DNA of 64,000 nt from positions 98,091,616 through 98,155,615 of the forward strand of contig CM041294.1 in NCBI GenBank assembly GCA_023052935.1, given 5' to 3'. This stretch comes from Piezodorus guildinii (lineage: Eukaryota > Arthropoda > Insecta > Hemiptera > Pentatomidae). Below are positions 11,661 to 23,395 of the stretch, in pieces. Both the position numbers and the translations under genes were made by a program. The notes beneath the pieces are model-generated. The model worked only from the letters and a program-made list of their open reading frames with translations, was not told the DNA's origin and did not search any database. Position 1 is the first letter of the stretch. Each line of letters opens with the position of its first letter.

Positions 11661-11880
11661 GTCGGGAATAATTAATTTTTTAAAATATAAGAAGGGATTA
11701 TATCTAATTCATTAAATATTTGGTTTAATGTTAATATTTTATGCGGAAAGGATGTTTAGAGTTGCCATGATAATTAATTATATTAATAATTAGCCAAACT
11801 TTATTACAATGCAGTCTTTCACATAGATTCAATAGAATAATAATCTATTAATCTATTCATTGGCTCCAAAGTCTATGCAT

Positions 11881-12164
11881 AAGCTTTGCACTTCAACATT
11901 AACCTCGTCTTGTTTCTGAATGTCTCGCCTATTTCTTTGCTACTACCGCTCATAGTTCTGCTTCAACAATTCAAGTCATCTCAGACGACGACCGTAGTGT
12001 TCGCCTTCCTTCTGGTATTTGGCAAAGTACTCTCTCGCATTCTTTCCACTAGACCAAGTCATCGTATTCTTTTGATCTTGATGAGCACTACACTTTCTGA
12101 TTCATTGTCAATCATCATTAAGGAAAAAAAAAGAAAGATTAAATTTCAAGCTCAGACCCAGTAG
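11881..12164. other. moderately GC-richer stretch, possible decayed coding sequence
   Basis: An ORF of 92 codons is open on the + strand, and the minus strand also reads with few stops, but neither shows a recognisable domain. It adjoins the very GC-rich island at 12165-12390 and may simply be its shoulder. Confidence 0.25.
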
Positions 12165-12390
12165 CAATGACGCTAACCTCTAATCAGCGGACAGCTACCT
12201 GCGGCGACGGCATTGTTGCTAAAGACAATCGCAGGTCCGGACAAAGGCTACGCCCGGGGGGTGACGGAAGGGGGCGGTCTGTTTGCCCCGGATATTAGCC
12301 GGTCCATCTGTCACCCCCTGTCGATCCACCCCGAACGGTGCAGACTTCATCAATTTCCAAAGCTGACACCGTTTAATATTAATGTCTTAA
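12165..12390. promoter_or_regulatory. kn: very GC-rich candidate enhancer island
   Basis: One of the most GC-rich patches of the intron. It carries CAGGTCCGGACAAAGGC (a Sox-like ACAAAG, near 12232-12248), GGCATTGTTG (a Sox-like ATTGTT, near 12208), and GGGGGGTGACGG and CCCCCTGTCG clusters. It is unique and non-repetitive. A 63-codon ORF is treated as chance. Flanking 12391-12780 is AT-rich. Confidence 0.45.
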
Positions 12391-12779
12391 TTTTACTCTC
12401 ATAGGTGTGTCACGCTTCATCTGCCATGGAAGCAAGTAATATGGATTTCCTTTTAAAAAAATCCATAAAATCATTTTCAACATTATAAGGCAAGAGAAGT
12501 TGATAAAATTGAATGATTAAAAATGAAGATGAGTTACTAAATGAAAAAATTACAAGACTTTGTAGCATTATTTTGATGATTATGTTAGACAAAGATTAAC
12601 TACGTCAGATGCTTTTATCCTTGGACTCTCTTCCTCAAAGAGCTACTTTACGTTTTTGAATTCATTACTTTTTGAAGACTTAATTATTTTTTATATGATT
12701 CCTTTAAAACCAATATTTTACAAGCTACTTTTGTACTATACAAAATCACTTAATGATCCTTGAAAATTGGTACTTTCGA

Positions 12780-13330
12780 ACATTCACACTTCGACAAAAC
12801 ACTTGCTCACCAATTTCTATCAGCTACTACCAAATTCTATAGACCAACTGGGTACATTACCTAGGACTAACCAAAGGATGACTTAGGGCCCACTTGTCAA
12901 AAGGAAAAGAAATACTCCCAACCAGCGCCTGAAAGTACGACATTATCAAAACTAAAAATTAGACAAAAACTGAATACATTTACATACCAACTTAAACCCA
13001 TGTGTACTTAAGCCTCACAGATTTATGGTTCAGCAGAAACGACACTATATATAATAATTTCAATAAAAATTAAGACTCATAACGACAGCTCCTTGTAAAC
13101 AACAAAACCAGTCATACGGACTCACAAAAACAAACAACTGACGAACACATACGAACTATCTTTTCGCGTTTTCAAAGGAAATTAAACGGACACAACAATA
13201 GACTTATAAACGACATGCCAATAAATGAATAGCCTTTTAGAAGAAGGCTGAAAAGAAAGCTGGATGAGAGACCTCCGTTGCTAAATTATAGCCTAGGAAG
13301 GGGTGCACTTTCCTTCCCCATGCCTACCAT
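12780..13330 (+). mobile_element. non-LTR retrotransposon family C, decayed C-terminal end
   Basis: The + strand near 13140-13275 reads T-D-E-H-I-R-T-I-F-S-R-F, then N-R-L-I-N-D-M-P and F-R-R-R-L-K-R-K. This is the same layout as the minus-strand copy at 41085-41420 (E-Q-I-R-T-L-Y-K-R-F, N-L-I-R-N-M, R-R-R-L-K-R-S-W). The upstream part is degenerate and the start uncertain. This C-terminal RRLKR(x)W ending is typical of Jockey-like elements. Confidence 0.6.
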
Positions 13331-13819
13331 GTCAGCTGCTAAAGTTTTCTATAGCAATATGATTGAATCAAGAAATAAGACACTTTTAAGTTTTCCTTAT
13401 TAATGTGTTGTTTCTCGATGTCCGTATCCACTACTAAACTTCTTCATCGTATTTTCTGTTGCACATTTCCTTATTGTCACATTACTTCTGACAAGTACGA
13501 AAAAATATATTAAGATAAAAAAAAAAATTGTAATACATGAATATAATTAATTTTAGGTATTTAATTACCTTTGCTGTATCATTTTTAATATGATGGTGAT
13601 GATTGCGACTATAATTAATTCAATTATACAACAAATACCATAACTTTTGTACTAAGACATAGTTGAATTTCATATGCTCCATTTGTCCATGCTATTAAAC
13701 CAATGTGGAAGCGTAGAGTCATTGAGTTTAATTTAAGCTCACCGTCCATTTTTACGATTGAAAAACGCCAGAGGATGCTAAATTATTCTTCCTAATCATC
13801 CGAGAGTAATCATATTATT
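13331..13819. other. AT-rich intronic stretch
   Basis: No gene, RNA or repeat is recognised beyond short A/T runs. Confidence 0.6.
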
Positions 13820-14125
13820 TGTTACTCGCAATAATGGCAACCGGACACAGAAAATTTATGGTGCAATAAAATGATTCCATTATATGCTCAGCTGCGCCCA
13901 GAAGCGAAAACGATTAGGCGAGGAGCGAGCGTCGCTTGTAAACAGGAGAGCAGCGGTCACATTGATTGAGTGCTGTATTGCTAATAAGTGCTTGTGTATA
14001 TGTCGCCCCCTCCTGCTTTCCGAAATGTGATTGTCTGGTCCCCTGCACCTCCAGATGTTTTGATTAACTCTGACGTTTCGGAATTGAGCTATCTTGTGAG
14101 TTCGATCGTTTCTGAATCAGGTTTG
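13820..14125. promoter_or_regulatory. kn: candidate cis-regulatory island
   Basis: A unique GC-richer island containing GCTTGTAAACAGGAG (forkhead-type GTAAACA, near 13936), CACATTGATTGAG (Sox/Hox-Exd-like, near 13959), CTCAGCTGCGCC (E-box) and a C-rich tract near 14003. It has sharp AT-rich flanks and no credible ORF. Confidence 0.4.
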
Positions 14126-14344
14126 ATCGCCAGATGTATGCTATACACTATAGCTGGGTAATGAGTAATCAGTATCTTTTAGAATTAAGTGAAATACATT
14201 TATTTCCCCTCCTCCTATCAGCTAAAAAAAAACATGATGAACAAAAGTTATGTTTATTTTGTCAAAGGAACTCTGTCATTATCAAATTTTTTGTTGTTTA
14301 TCCAATTCCTAATTTATGATCACGATACATGGTTCACATTTTGG

Positions 14345-14445
14345 TTTATGTTGACTCACAAACTAAAACTAAAATTGTGTTTCAAAAAGTTCCTCCTACC
14401 GTTTGGGTATTCCCGAAGGTATAAGGTTTCTATATGAATTTGTTT
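14345..14445. repeat. decayed dispersed repeat related to 6265-6360
   Basis: It shares ACTAAAACT followed, at similar spacing, by a GGGTATTCC(c/a)(g)AGG-like block with the upstream segment. Divergence is high, so common origin is likely but not certain. 14446-14930 is AT-rich with nothing recognised. Confidence 0.35.
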
Positions 14446-14934
14446 ATGAGTTTCATGGATTGAAATAATCTTGTTCCACTCATTCCATAAATCAACATTT
14501 CTTTACGTTTTCAGTTTATCGCGGACTCTTGCCGTTCTAGCTCTTTGGAATGATGTCCCTTCTAACTTTTTTAGGATAACATTTTGAAAATATTGAATAC
14601 AATTATAACGCCCGAAAAAAGTTGGGCTTCGTATATTTAACTAGGCCGTACTACAGTTTTATGTATTCATGTCTTTAATCGAAGAGTTAGAATTGAAGAT
14701 AAAAGTAAATTATTAATTAAGCGCAATTTTTGTCTCTTCTTTTTAATTCCCTAACAAAAATATTCCATCCGTCGTAGTTTGAAACAAGCTTAAATTGGAT
14801 CCACGAGTCGAGAAAAAACTATGGCCAATAATTTCATTAACATTGACATAAATTTACGATATAAGAGCTTCCAGACTCGTTAAAAAAAATGTTTGAATTG
14901 GAAAGAAAATGACCGTGTATGTAAAAATAAATAT

Positions 14935-15290
14935 TTTTTTGACGCGAAATAGCCTTAAGATCTATGGGACTATGATGCAGGTTTCTTTCTCAGTTGTTTC
15001 TTCGTGGCCAATCTTTGCTTGAGGAGTTCACTAAACTTTTTCTTCCTTTCTTACGTTCAGGTCTTCTTGTAACTAATTTTTAAGGAATTTCTGGTATTCT
15101 GCCCTGACTTTACATAAATCCTGCGTAATCTTGGGCCTCTGCGTTTCCTGTTTTATTCGTACTGTGTATCCGTGATTGAACTTGAAATCCATAATCTTCT
15201 AGTTTGGTATGTCATCACACATCCTTTGCAAGTGTCCATAAAACCTGAGTCTTCGTTTTGGTGTTATTTTGGGCCCATGAAACAATTTTT
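14935..15290 (-). mobile_element. decayed non-LTR retrotransposon C-terminus
   Basis: The minus strand reads T-P-K-R-R-L-R-F-Y-G-H-L-Q-R-M near 15205-15255. It then has a charged tail (T-Q-D-L-C-K-V-R-A-E-Y-Q-K-F-L-K-N, E-D-L-N-V-R-K-E). The (R/K)L(R/K)(F/W)YGH(L/I)xRM box is a common C-terminal feature of insect RT-bearing elements. In-frame stops show decay. It lies antisense to the host gene. Confidence 0.6.
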
Positions 15291-15529
15291 TTTTTTTTTT
15301 TTAAATTTAAAACCTATTTTCAAAATGTGTAACAGTATTATTCTCAAGGCAATGAAAGAATGAAAAATAATTTTTATTCAGTAATATTTGATTTTTTCTC
15401 TTCTCATCCCCAGCTAATAGATGTTTTGACTTGACTGGTTCAAGCATGAGGTACTTCATAACTAAACTTAGTGGATAAGATCCCAGTGAATTTAAAGGTA
15501 CTCACTAAATTGTAGCAATCAGTATATAA

Positions 15530-15695
15530 GAGTTGAGTGTTTCGTGCGCCTAATGGCTGGCAGAGGGAGCTGCTCCTGGATAATTGTGCGCCAGGTGACG
15601 TCACCCGACCAATCCCCTGAGTAAGTTCTATCTAATCGGCCCTTGTCACAAGTGTGCTTCATTTCTTCAAGTGTCTACAGTATCTTGAATAGCCG
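15530..15695. promoter_or_regulatory. kn: candidate enhancer with a perfect bZIP palindrome
   Basis: A compact GC-rich island centred on GGTGACGTCACC (15594-15605), a perfect 12-bp palindrome holding the full CRE TGACGTCA (15596-15603) and an overlapping CAGGTG E-box (15592-15597). ATAATTGTGCG and CCCTTGTCACA lie close by. CREB/ATF or related bZIP binding is expected from the motif; function is inferred. Confidence 0.5.
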
Positions 15696-16854
15696 TAGCG
15701 ATTTATGTTCTGCTTATGGAAGTTATTGTTTTATTAACATAAAAAAATATAAAAAATAATTTACAAAAATAACAGATACCAACCGTGTCTATTATCTATA
15801 AAAGATAAAAGAGAATGTGTAATAGACTAAAACATTTTTTTGTAATCCCATTCCATAAAGTTTATACCCTCAACATAAACAAGTAAACTATTGTTGGCTC
15901 AGTTCTCATTTTTTATGACCATTCGTTTTCTCGACCAAAATAAACGTTATATGAAATGGCAGACTGTTGTTGAATGTGTGGTATATGCAGTCACTAAATT
16001 ATTCTGAAACAATTTTCTTCAAAGAATAATAAAAAAATTGATATACTCATTCAATATACAATATATATTAATACATAACAATTGTATTGTATAATATATA
16101 TACTTAAAACATGATACAAATAATCCATCGGAATGCTTCAAGTGATGTATAGATTTTGATTTCCTCAAGAAACTCAAAGTAGTAACGGAGCAATGGATGG
16201 AAAACTATAATATTTGTTTAAATAAAACTTTATAGATCCGTAAAAACCTAAGACTAGTGCTCTATCCATTATACCACGCCGCTTCCTATTTTAAATTATA
16301 GTAACTTAGTTATTTTTATTTAATATATATTAAATAATTGTAGCTCTAAATTATTTTTACCACACAATGGTATAAAGATCCAAATCATTACTAAGGAAAA
16401 TGAAAATAAATATTAATGCTTTGCTGTAAAATCCTGTAATACGTATCTGTAATATTAGAAAAAAAATCAACTCTTTCTTTTTTTTTTTTTTTTCTTTTTT
16501 TTTGTGATTTCTAGAGGGAATGAGTAATAATAAATTATGAATACTAAATTCAACTTCCTTGGGTTTATAAAAATTAATGAAAATCCGTTATTTTTACATG
16601 TTGAGGTATTTTTACATTTATAAAAATAAATATAAGATCAATAAATCCTGTGCTGAACTTCCGAGAAAATTTACATTGCAAATTAAAATGTATTCATGTA
16701 TCTAAAAATAATTTTAATCACCCTCCTTACGGACGATTTGAGAGTAATAAAATCGAGTTGAGCAATCAAAGGAACTGAAGTCAATGGCTAGGAGACACTA
16801 GCAAAAACTAAACACAAGATTAAACTACCCAACAAGATAAACAGTTTAGAGAAG
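15696..16854. other. AT-rich intronic stretch
   Basis: Nothing recognised except the tRNA-like half-sequence at 16245-16290 and a T-rich run at 16478-16503. Confidence 0.6.
16245..16290 (-). repeat. tRNA-like 5' half (SINE head or pseudo-tRNA)
   Basis: On the minus strand it reads GCGGCGTGGTATAATGGATA then GAGCACTAG. This resembles a tRNA acceptor/D-arm with an A-box-like region (ATAATGGATAGAGCACTAG). No B box (GGTTCRANNCC) follows, so a functional tRNA gene is not supported. Confidence 0.45.
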
Positions 16855-17062
16855 TAAAGATCCGACAGATGTGGGGACACTGATTGCAGCATTGAGCCGG
16901 TGTAACGAGTATCATTCAGCCAACAGCACCTGTTACCGCCGCGTACGCTAACGAGCCCATTCACCCACTGTCTCTCTCCGGCACAAGTGTCCTTTTGCAA
17001 CATAGCCAAGTATCTGGATTAGTGACTTCTTCTGCCGATATTTCACATCCAGGCTATTAACT
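16855..17062. promoter_or_regulatory. kn: candidate cis-regulatory island
   Basis: A unique GC-richer island with CACCTGTTACCGCCGCGTAC (near 16927) and CACAAGTGTCC (NK/E-box-like, near 16982). An antisense 73-codon ORF lacks any domain. Flank 17063-17490 is AT-rich. Confidence 0.35.
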
Positions 17063-17499
17063 AGGGATAGAAAAAATTAAATATTTTTAAAGAGTATCTA
17101 ATAATTAATTGTAACATGACTGGTTCGAAAATAGATTTTTTGTGAAGTTACAGACTCGTAATCCTTCGATCCTGATCCGCCTTTCGTATTTGATAAAAAT
17201 GTGACACCTCGTTCATCTATACCCAATGTCATTATTTAAGTTTATTCAATTAAATAATGAAAATGGGATAGCTCAGCGAAATTAAGCTGTTACCTCTCTA
17301 GTTTTCGAGTATCTATTGGGATTGGAACACATTAGGGACAGGTTCGGCCACTATAAAGTGTAGAGAAAAAAACTAATAACTTCATTTTATTCTCACCAAA
17401 TAAATCATCTGCAGGCATAACGTTTAGTTTAGGCCAGAAAAAATGCTTTACTTCAATTAGACAAATAAAAGAAAAAATATGTTGAAGTAATTGTTGACA

Positions 17500-17592
17500 G
17501 TAGAATATGACAAAGCTGGTTAAGGAGACTTATTATATTTGTGTGCCCACGTTTCGCCCTAAATGGTAGGCTTCATTAGGGCGACTTTCATA
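17500..17592 (-). repeat. foldback-type repeat end with a GAAACGT signature
   Basis: The minus strand reads GCCCTAATGAAGCCTACCAT then TTAGGGCGAAACGTGGGC, a hairpin followed by GAAACG. The 24085-24140 segment is a related copy: shared flank order GAGACTTA(a/t)T, GTGCC, CGTTTCG-like, hairpin. The arrangement CTGANGA-hairpin-GAAAC resembles the hammerhead-ribozyme-like ends of some retroelements, but one core base is changed here. Confidence 0.5.
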
Positions 17593-17684
17593 CGCTCATG
17601 ACGGTGTGTTATCCTTCTGTTGAGGGATTATTATTAAAAAAAGCACTTCCATCACTAGAGGATGGGGATATTTTTATCCTAGTT

Positions 17685-18362
17685 TTGTATTATTTCTCCT
17701 TGTCTCATCACTTATTTTTCCCCACTTTGACTATTGCTGCATGTTATTTGGTACCCTCTCGATTGTGCTCGAGGACAGGCTTAAGCGACTTATGAACATA
17801 TTTTTAAGATTTGTCCTCGGTAAACCGAAGAGGTCCCATGTGACCCATTTATACAGCGAGTTAAAGTGGCTCCTTCCGTCTATCCACAGACAATATTTCC
17901 TAGGATCATATCATTACCTAACCATCAACTCCAGCTATCTCCCTATATCCACAGACTTCTGCAATTTAAATCGTTAATCCACTCCCTCGAAACAAAATCG
18001 CCTTTAGCTTTTTGACCTTTACATTCCTACACATAGAACAAAAACTTTTGAACATTCCTTTCTTGTCCGCTCTACTACTCTCTGAAATTCCCTACCTACT
18101 CATATCCGCCATGCTTCTTCCCTACCATCATTCAAGTCCCGCTGTTCCAGTACCTACAGTCATCCCAAACAGACGCTCAAAAAACCTGATATATCATATC
18201 AAATATCAATTATAAAAGAAAATTTACTATTTATTGTTCACATTTAATGTTTTATTGTGTACTTTAATCCTTTCTTTTCTTCTGATATCATTGTGAATAA
18301 AAATTAATTGTTCTTAAGGGACCCTGTCCCAGAATAATTTTTTTTTTCCTATTCTAAATTAA
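17685..18362 (+). mobile_element. non-LTR retrotransposon family B, 5'-truncated copy
   Basis: The + strand encodes F-P-H-F-D-Y-C-C-M-L-F-G-T-L-S (17717-17760), E-D-R-L-K-R-L and R-F-V-L-G-K. The shared family block T-H-L-Y-S-E-L-K-W-L-L-P-S-I-H-R-Q-Y-F-L-G follows (about 17840-17915). A stop and frame changes come after. The 3' UTR ends TTCTTAAGGGACCCTGTCCC then AGAATAA (18311-18336), the same tail as the 9.8 kb copy. The N-terminal RT core is absent. It is in the same orientation as the gene. Confidence 0.85.
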
Positions 18363-18499
18363 AAAAAAAAGGATGTATAGTACTGTTTCGGTCTCATTTC
18401 CGTTCGGTATAATCGAAATTATTACTAAGATCCTCTCCAAAAAAATTTATAATAAGTAGAGTAAAGCATGAAAACTGAATGAATGAATGACAAATTAAG

Positions 18500-18590
18500 A
18501 CTTTCGTTGCTCACTGTATTTATTATTCTTAGGGAACGAAATGTCTCAGAATAAAAATATTTTTTCATTTCATTTAAAGGGCGTAAAACT
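18500..18590 (+). mobile_element. family B retrotransposon, tail-only fragment
   Basis: A second family-B 3' end, TTCTTAGGGAACGAAATGTC then TCAGAATAAAAAT, lies about 200 bp after the first. No coding part precedes it, so it is either a severely truncated separate insertion or a duplicated tail. 18591-19294 is AT-rich with nothing further recognised. Confidence 0.6.
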
Positions 18591-19294
18591 TACTTTACTC
18601 AATATTTAGGAAATAATTAGTAAACCAATAATATTTCCCTCTATGTACATCTTTAAGTTTAAATTGTAAATATTTATATTTATCAAGAGTGATAATAAAT
18701 ATATCATCTTGGAAATATTTCAAAAATGTTCAGTCTTAAACGAAGTATATTTCAAAGACAAATAAACCTTTTCTGCTTTTTATTTTTTTTAAAAGGGATA
18801 AAATTAAGTCTAATACGAGTAAGATGCATAAAATAAGCTAATAAAAACCTAACCAATTTACCATATTTTGTAGAGGTTTATTAGAATTATACTAATACAT
18901 TTACTAAATGCTTCTATAAACCGAATAATGGTAATCCTAACTTGAATCCTCTGGAGAGTACTAAAAGTGTTACCGGACTCCTGTTGAATGAGGATGATGA
19001 AATGATTGATCTTTCTCGAAGATCCCAGGTAAATGAATGAATGGATAGACTGGAAGGAAGACCTCAGGGAAGGTTGACAGATTCAGAATGAAGACAAACG
19101 GCACGGTGCGTGTGAGTAGATTTCAGAGGGTTCATGCATCATTTAGAATTCAAGTTAATTCAAAAAACCAGTCCATCGATTTTACATTCTAACTTCATGA
19201 AAATAATTGTTAAACATAACTTTTTTAAAATATATATTAATTAAATTTTTTAGCTGTATTGATATATTCTAAACTAGAAAGTCTCGCTGCCATC

Positions 19295-19765
19295 CATTTT
19301 TCAGACGCTTCGGGAAGTTATCAGGAATTGTAAAGGATGCAAGGATAAAAACTATTGGATTAGAGTGAGAATGGATTTTGTAATGAAAGGAAAAGTGCCT
19401 TGTTCGAACCAAATCAGGGTCATGCTTAACAAAATAAAAAAAACATTATGTATATGTTTTATCGTGAAAAAGTAGGGAGCGTTGAGAATTTTACAAGGGA
19501 TTTTAGACAGTTAGGATAGGATATAAGAAAAGTTTGATGGTGTAGTAGAACTCCAAAGCTGAACTCCAAACGTCCAGATTTATCTTACCATAGTCGTGTA
19601 AATTAAGAGGAAGGTTTCAGTGTTTGTCTAGTAAGCCATGAAGTAGCCAAAAATGGCAAGCAGATTCTTGTCGTTTCAATCTTGTACGAGGATTCCAAGT
19701 TAGACGTTTTCCGAGATTGAGTAATAGTATCTGATCTGTTCAACAGAGACAAGAAAAATATTAAA
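19295..19765 (-). mobile_element. Jockey-like family A retrotransposon, decayed C-terminal region
   Basis: On the minus strand the segment follows family-A order. The block for EQIRY-L...RRL-W-NP lies at about 19700-19760, LKRQE-type near 19660-19700, the DYGKINLDVWSS-type block (family: TIIRPIWTYG) near 19565-19610, and the RRLK-equivalent at the left end near 19300. Frameshifts and stops are frequent, so the match is by block order against the better copy at 38598-39437. Confidence 0.65.
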
Positions 19766-19769
19766 GAAC

Positions 19770-20435
19770 TCTTGAGAGGCAGGAAACCATAGGTTTATTT
19801 GTTAGGGTAAAGGTTATTTGGCGGGATTGAAAAGTGTGGAATGCAATAAATAGATCATTATTGATAACACAGGTAAAAGGGAAACTCTTTGGATGGGTTG
19901 GGATATTAGCTGTATATAATAGATCCTAGGATGATGTATTGAGAAAAACCAGAAAACTAAGAAAAAATGGATCAGTAGAAACTATTGTGATTTATTTTAA
20001 AGGATCTGTCGGTGAGATAGGACTAGATAATGAGGAAGTATGTAGAGAAAGAAATATACGGAGTTTGTAAAGCAATGACGGGTGCCGGACCCGGTCAAAT
20101 GCTGAATCACAAGCAATGAAAGAAAAGAAAGATGTTGAAGATTAATCCTAATAGATTAATCGAATAATATCCTTAATAATATCGATTAATCCTTTTAATT
20201 AATCGAACTTGTACTACAAACAGAAAATTTTCTTGCTCAATTCTATGCGATCCCAAGAGGTGCTGAGCAAATCTATTTACAGTATTTCTGTTCCAACTTT
20301 ACCACCCAACTTTCGCAATTCGGGAGAACTTTTTAAATCAAGTATCGATAAAGAGTAGAAGGGGAAATACAGAGGAAAATCAAACCAATTGAGCACAATG
20401 GCACAAGCCCTCTCTATAATAGGAATGGCGCGAAG
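19770..20435. other. AT-rich stretch with possible decayed coding sequence
   Basis: 19790-20110 is purine-rich and reads fairly open on the + strand (for example K-G-K-L-F-G-W-V-G-I-L-A and V-C-R-E-R-N-I-R-S-L). It may be an ancient mobile-element remnant, but no family could be named. A short imperfect TAATCGA/ATTAATC repeat cluster lies at 20140-20205. Confidence 0.3.
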
Positions 20436-20439
20436 TGTA

Positions 20440-20775
20440 TAAAAAGGGAATGATCCGGAGAAAACAAACATCTACAGGGTGGCAGATGGGTGAGCCCCCG
20501 CTGTATGATAGAGACATATTGGGCGGTCTGGCTGAGGCACATGTGTGTCCCCGCTTCGGCTGCTGTAAATTATCCATCGAATTACAAGTGTTTCACCAGC
20601 AATATGGCACCCTCGCCAAGACATTTTTTATTTACGACCAGGTTGAAGGGATTAACCGTTCCGCTCTGAGGACTACCCCAACCTCGCTACGTAAGGAGGG
20701 AGTGTCAATGAGTTCATGGCTACACATCTGCTACTTTGACGCATGACGGCTCCGGGCATGTCGCGATTTTAATGG
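20440..20775. promoter_or_regulatory. kn: large candidate cis-regulatory island
   Basis: One of the longest GC-richer unique islands (about 330 bp). It contains TTTTTTATTTACGACC (Abd-B/Cdx-like, near 20622), AAATTATCCATCG (TAATCC/TTATCC-like, near 20567), and CACATGTGTG (palindromic E-box, near 20539). ORFs on both strands cross it (103 codons +, 65 -), as expected of GC-rich noise; none has a domain. Next is a pure A run (20879-20904). Confidence 0.45.
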
Positions 20776-21729
20776 AGAGCTGTCCTATAATATATTAAAG
20801 GCAGGCAGCCAACAGTGAATATACCATGATTCAGTGCTCAGATGACAAAATATTATAAATAAGTTTTTCCATTAACTAAAAAAAAAAAAAAAAAAAAAAA
20901 AAAAGATTGAACGCAAAATAAATATTAGGGTTTCATTGATAAGTATTTATCCTCACTTTTATTTTATAAAAAAAAATCATAAAGCGCACAAACGACTTAT
21001 ACCTTAGATCAGTCGCCTATTTTCAGAAATTAGTATCAGGAAAAATCAATAAAAATTGTTATTACTTGATCTTAAAAGGTAAAATTATTCATTTAATTAA
21101 ACCACTCTCATAAGACTCTTCAAAACCAAGGAGGACTGCTTAATATTCAGCTACAAAAACAATGACATTAAAAACAGATGGGAATAATATACTCGTATTA
21201 TCTCTGTTTTCAGGAAAAGGAACGATCGTATTAGGCAAGTTCAGTACAATAATCTACTACGAATATTATTGTAGAACAATAGAATTATTTAATAAAACAA
21301 AAAAATAAATCACAGAAATATTAGTCGTGCATTATGTTGAAATGTCCTTTGAAACAAATTAATAAATGTATAGAAAAAAACAGCTGGTGAATGGTTCTTG
21401 AATTAAATTATAAACATATTTTCGATGCGAAGCATCAAAAATTAGTGGAATAATTTAAATAATAAATAAATTATCCAATAATACTATAAAGGTATTATAC
21501 CTCAATTGGTGATAAATTAACACCTGCCCACTTCAAAAAAATATATTGAATACTTTATTTGTCATTATATTATATTAATTTATCTAACCTGATCTTCAAT
21601 AGATATTCTACATTGGTCAGTATTGCAATTAATTATTTCAGCAGCTATAATTATAGCGATTCTGTACAGAATGTTAATTAATTAAACCATCATAGCAGTA
21701 GTAAAAGCCGCACTTCTATAGAAGTAGGT
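20776..21729. other. AT-rich intronic stretch with a poly(A) run
   Basis: The poly(A) at 20879-20904 could mark a retroposed 3' end, but no recognisable element body precedes it. Nothing else was recognised. Confidence 0.5.
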
Positions 21730-22025
21730 AGGTGTGCCTGATTTAACACTCGGAGTGACTTAGACAAAACCATCGATTGAAGTGTCCTCAGCTGCTTCCG
21801 TCAATCAAGATACGTCAGCCTGGAAGTTCTTCCGTCCGAGCAATCTCTTGCAACGCTGGGCGTTCCCTCATTGACGAACCTACGAACATACTGCATTGGT
21901 CACGCCCAACGTTTGCTGTCTCCTGGGACACCTTGCCCCAGACAAAGCCGAGTTGGGTAACGCGTCTGTCAGCTTTTGTCCAGGCTCAAAGATCAAAGAA
22001 TATTGTAGGGAAACAATATATTGAT
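21730..22025. promoter_or_regulatory. kn: candidate cis-regulatory island
   Basis: A GC-richer unique island with ACCATCGATTGAAG (near 21769) and CCGTCAATCAAGATACGTCAG (TCAATCA Hox/Exd-like with ACGTCA, near 21799; shown as two joined motifs). It also has CTCATTGACGAACC (near 21867) and CAGACAAAGCCG (Sox-like, near 21949). The 93-codon ORF across it shows no domain. 22026-22650 is AT-rich with nothing recognised. Confidence 0.4.
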
Positions 22026-22649
22026 CCAACATTATGTAGATTATCTACATCGGCATGAACAGATAAGAAAATTATTTATATTAACAAATGTGCTTGTGAG
22101 ATAAAAAAACATATTGAGGTATTTATATACATCATTTATAACTTATTTTAGTAATGTATAAAAATTCCATATCAGTTACAATAAGAAGTTCCATTTAAAA
22201 AAAAAAAAATCAAACTAGTTTTCATACAAGTTTATTATACTGTACCAAAAGTGTTTTTTGTTTTTTTAATAGAATTAATTTTATCGTAGATATTTCAACG
22301 TGTATGTGATTAGTTTAACAGTTTTTCCAAAGCGATATTATATCAGATCACTCGTTGGACGAAACGTCAAAACGAGACTTTAAAAACTTATTTATAAAAG
22401 ATTTCTTTTTAATTACTTAATTTATTTTTTTCGGTCTTGATTACTTTTTTAAAAACTACAAATATGAATTCTGATATATTCAAAATCAATCATAAGGTTT
22501 TCTAAATGAATATGAAAAACGAACATTAATCAAAGTTTTCAATTGTTTAAAATAAAAGCATGTCAAACACGTGAAAAATATACCAAAAGGAGGTTTCCTC
22601 GACAATTTGTAACGTTAAACAACATAAAATACTTTCTTCTACATACCTA

Positions 22650-23065
22650 AGAATTCAGGCAAATTAATTGCATCGGATCGGAGTGGTGAAGTCGCCACCT
22701 TGATGTCTGTTTAATAAGAAGTGTGAAATGGATGCAGCGCATCTAGAAGCGTGCACCCGATTGCAGACAATCAGAATTGAATCTCCATCAAGATCGTAGT
22801 GGTATTGGGCTGCCAGATCAATTAGTAGATTTTCTCCTTTTAATTTTTAATCCCCTAATTATTGATTTTCTCAAGTAATTATAATTATAAACCCGAAGGT
22901 TCAACGCCGATGTTTACTAATTTTCACCTATACAAGTTCGTCTAATGACCATCGTCCAAGCTCAAGCCCCCGAAATCAGAATTGGCAAATTCCTCGGTTA
23001 ACGCACCTTTAATTTTTATCATGCGCCGTAATTTACGTGAAGCAGTTCATACCGTGAGCTTAGAA
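22650..23065. promoter_or_regulatory. kn: pair of candidate cis-regulatory islands
   Basis: Two GC-richer unique patches, 22655-22815 and 22885-23060, lie either side of a short AT-rich spacer. The first has GCACCCGATTGCAGACAATC (near 22754). The second has GTCTAATGACC (homeodomain), CACCTTTAATTTTTATCATG (TTTATCA near 23007) and GCCGTAATTTACG. No ORF is credible. 23066-23395 is AT-rich. Confidence 0.35.
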
Positions 23066-23395
23066 CAGAGGATTAGTTTACTTCTAAATAGTTTTTTCAC
23101 CTCAGAGGAATCAATGGCTGCTAGAGGTATTTTGTGAACTTAAAATATGTGAGTAGGGCGTTCGAACCTATGTCACACCCTCTAATGAGATCAGGAGATT
23201 TTCTCTAATAGAAATTTTAAAGATAATTAAGGACTAGAAATAAGTTTTTTCAAGTACTTGAATTGATATGGTATCAATAGTGCTTCAAGATATTTATTGC
23301 TAATTGAATAAAAACTCGTAAAAGCAAAGAATTAAAAATACGTGTTTATTTGTGCTTTCCACGTTTGCCAACTTAAATATTGACACTTAATTTCG

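Noticed and set aside
11881..12164. 92-codon + ORF / open minus frame as a mobile-element gene
   Set aside because: Neither strand yields a recognisable motif; kept only as an unassigned stretch.
16245..16290. Functional tRNA gene on the minus strand
   Set aside because: Only a D-arm/A-box-like half is present. There is no anticodon arm, T arm or B box in the expected place.
20435..20746. 103-codon + ORF (with overlapping minus ORFs) as a possible gene
   Set aside because: It sits on a GC-rich island where stops are rarer on all frames, reads open on both strands, and has no recognisable domain or splice context.
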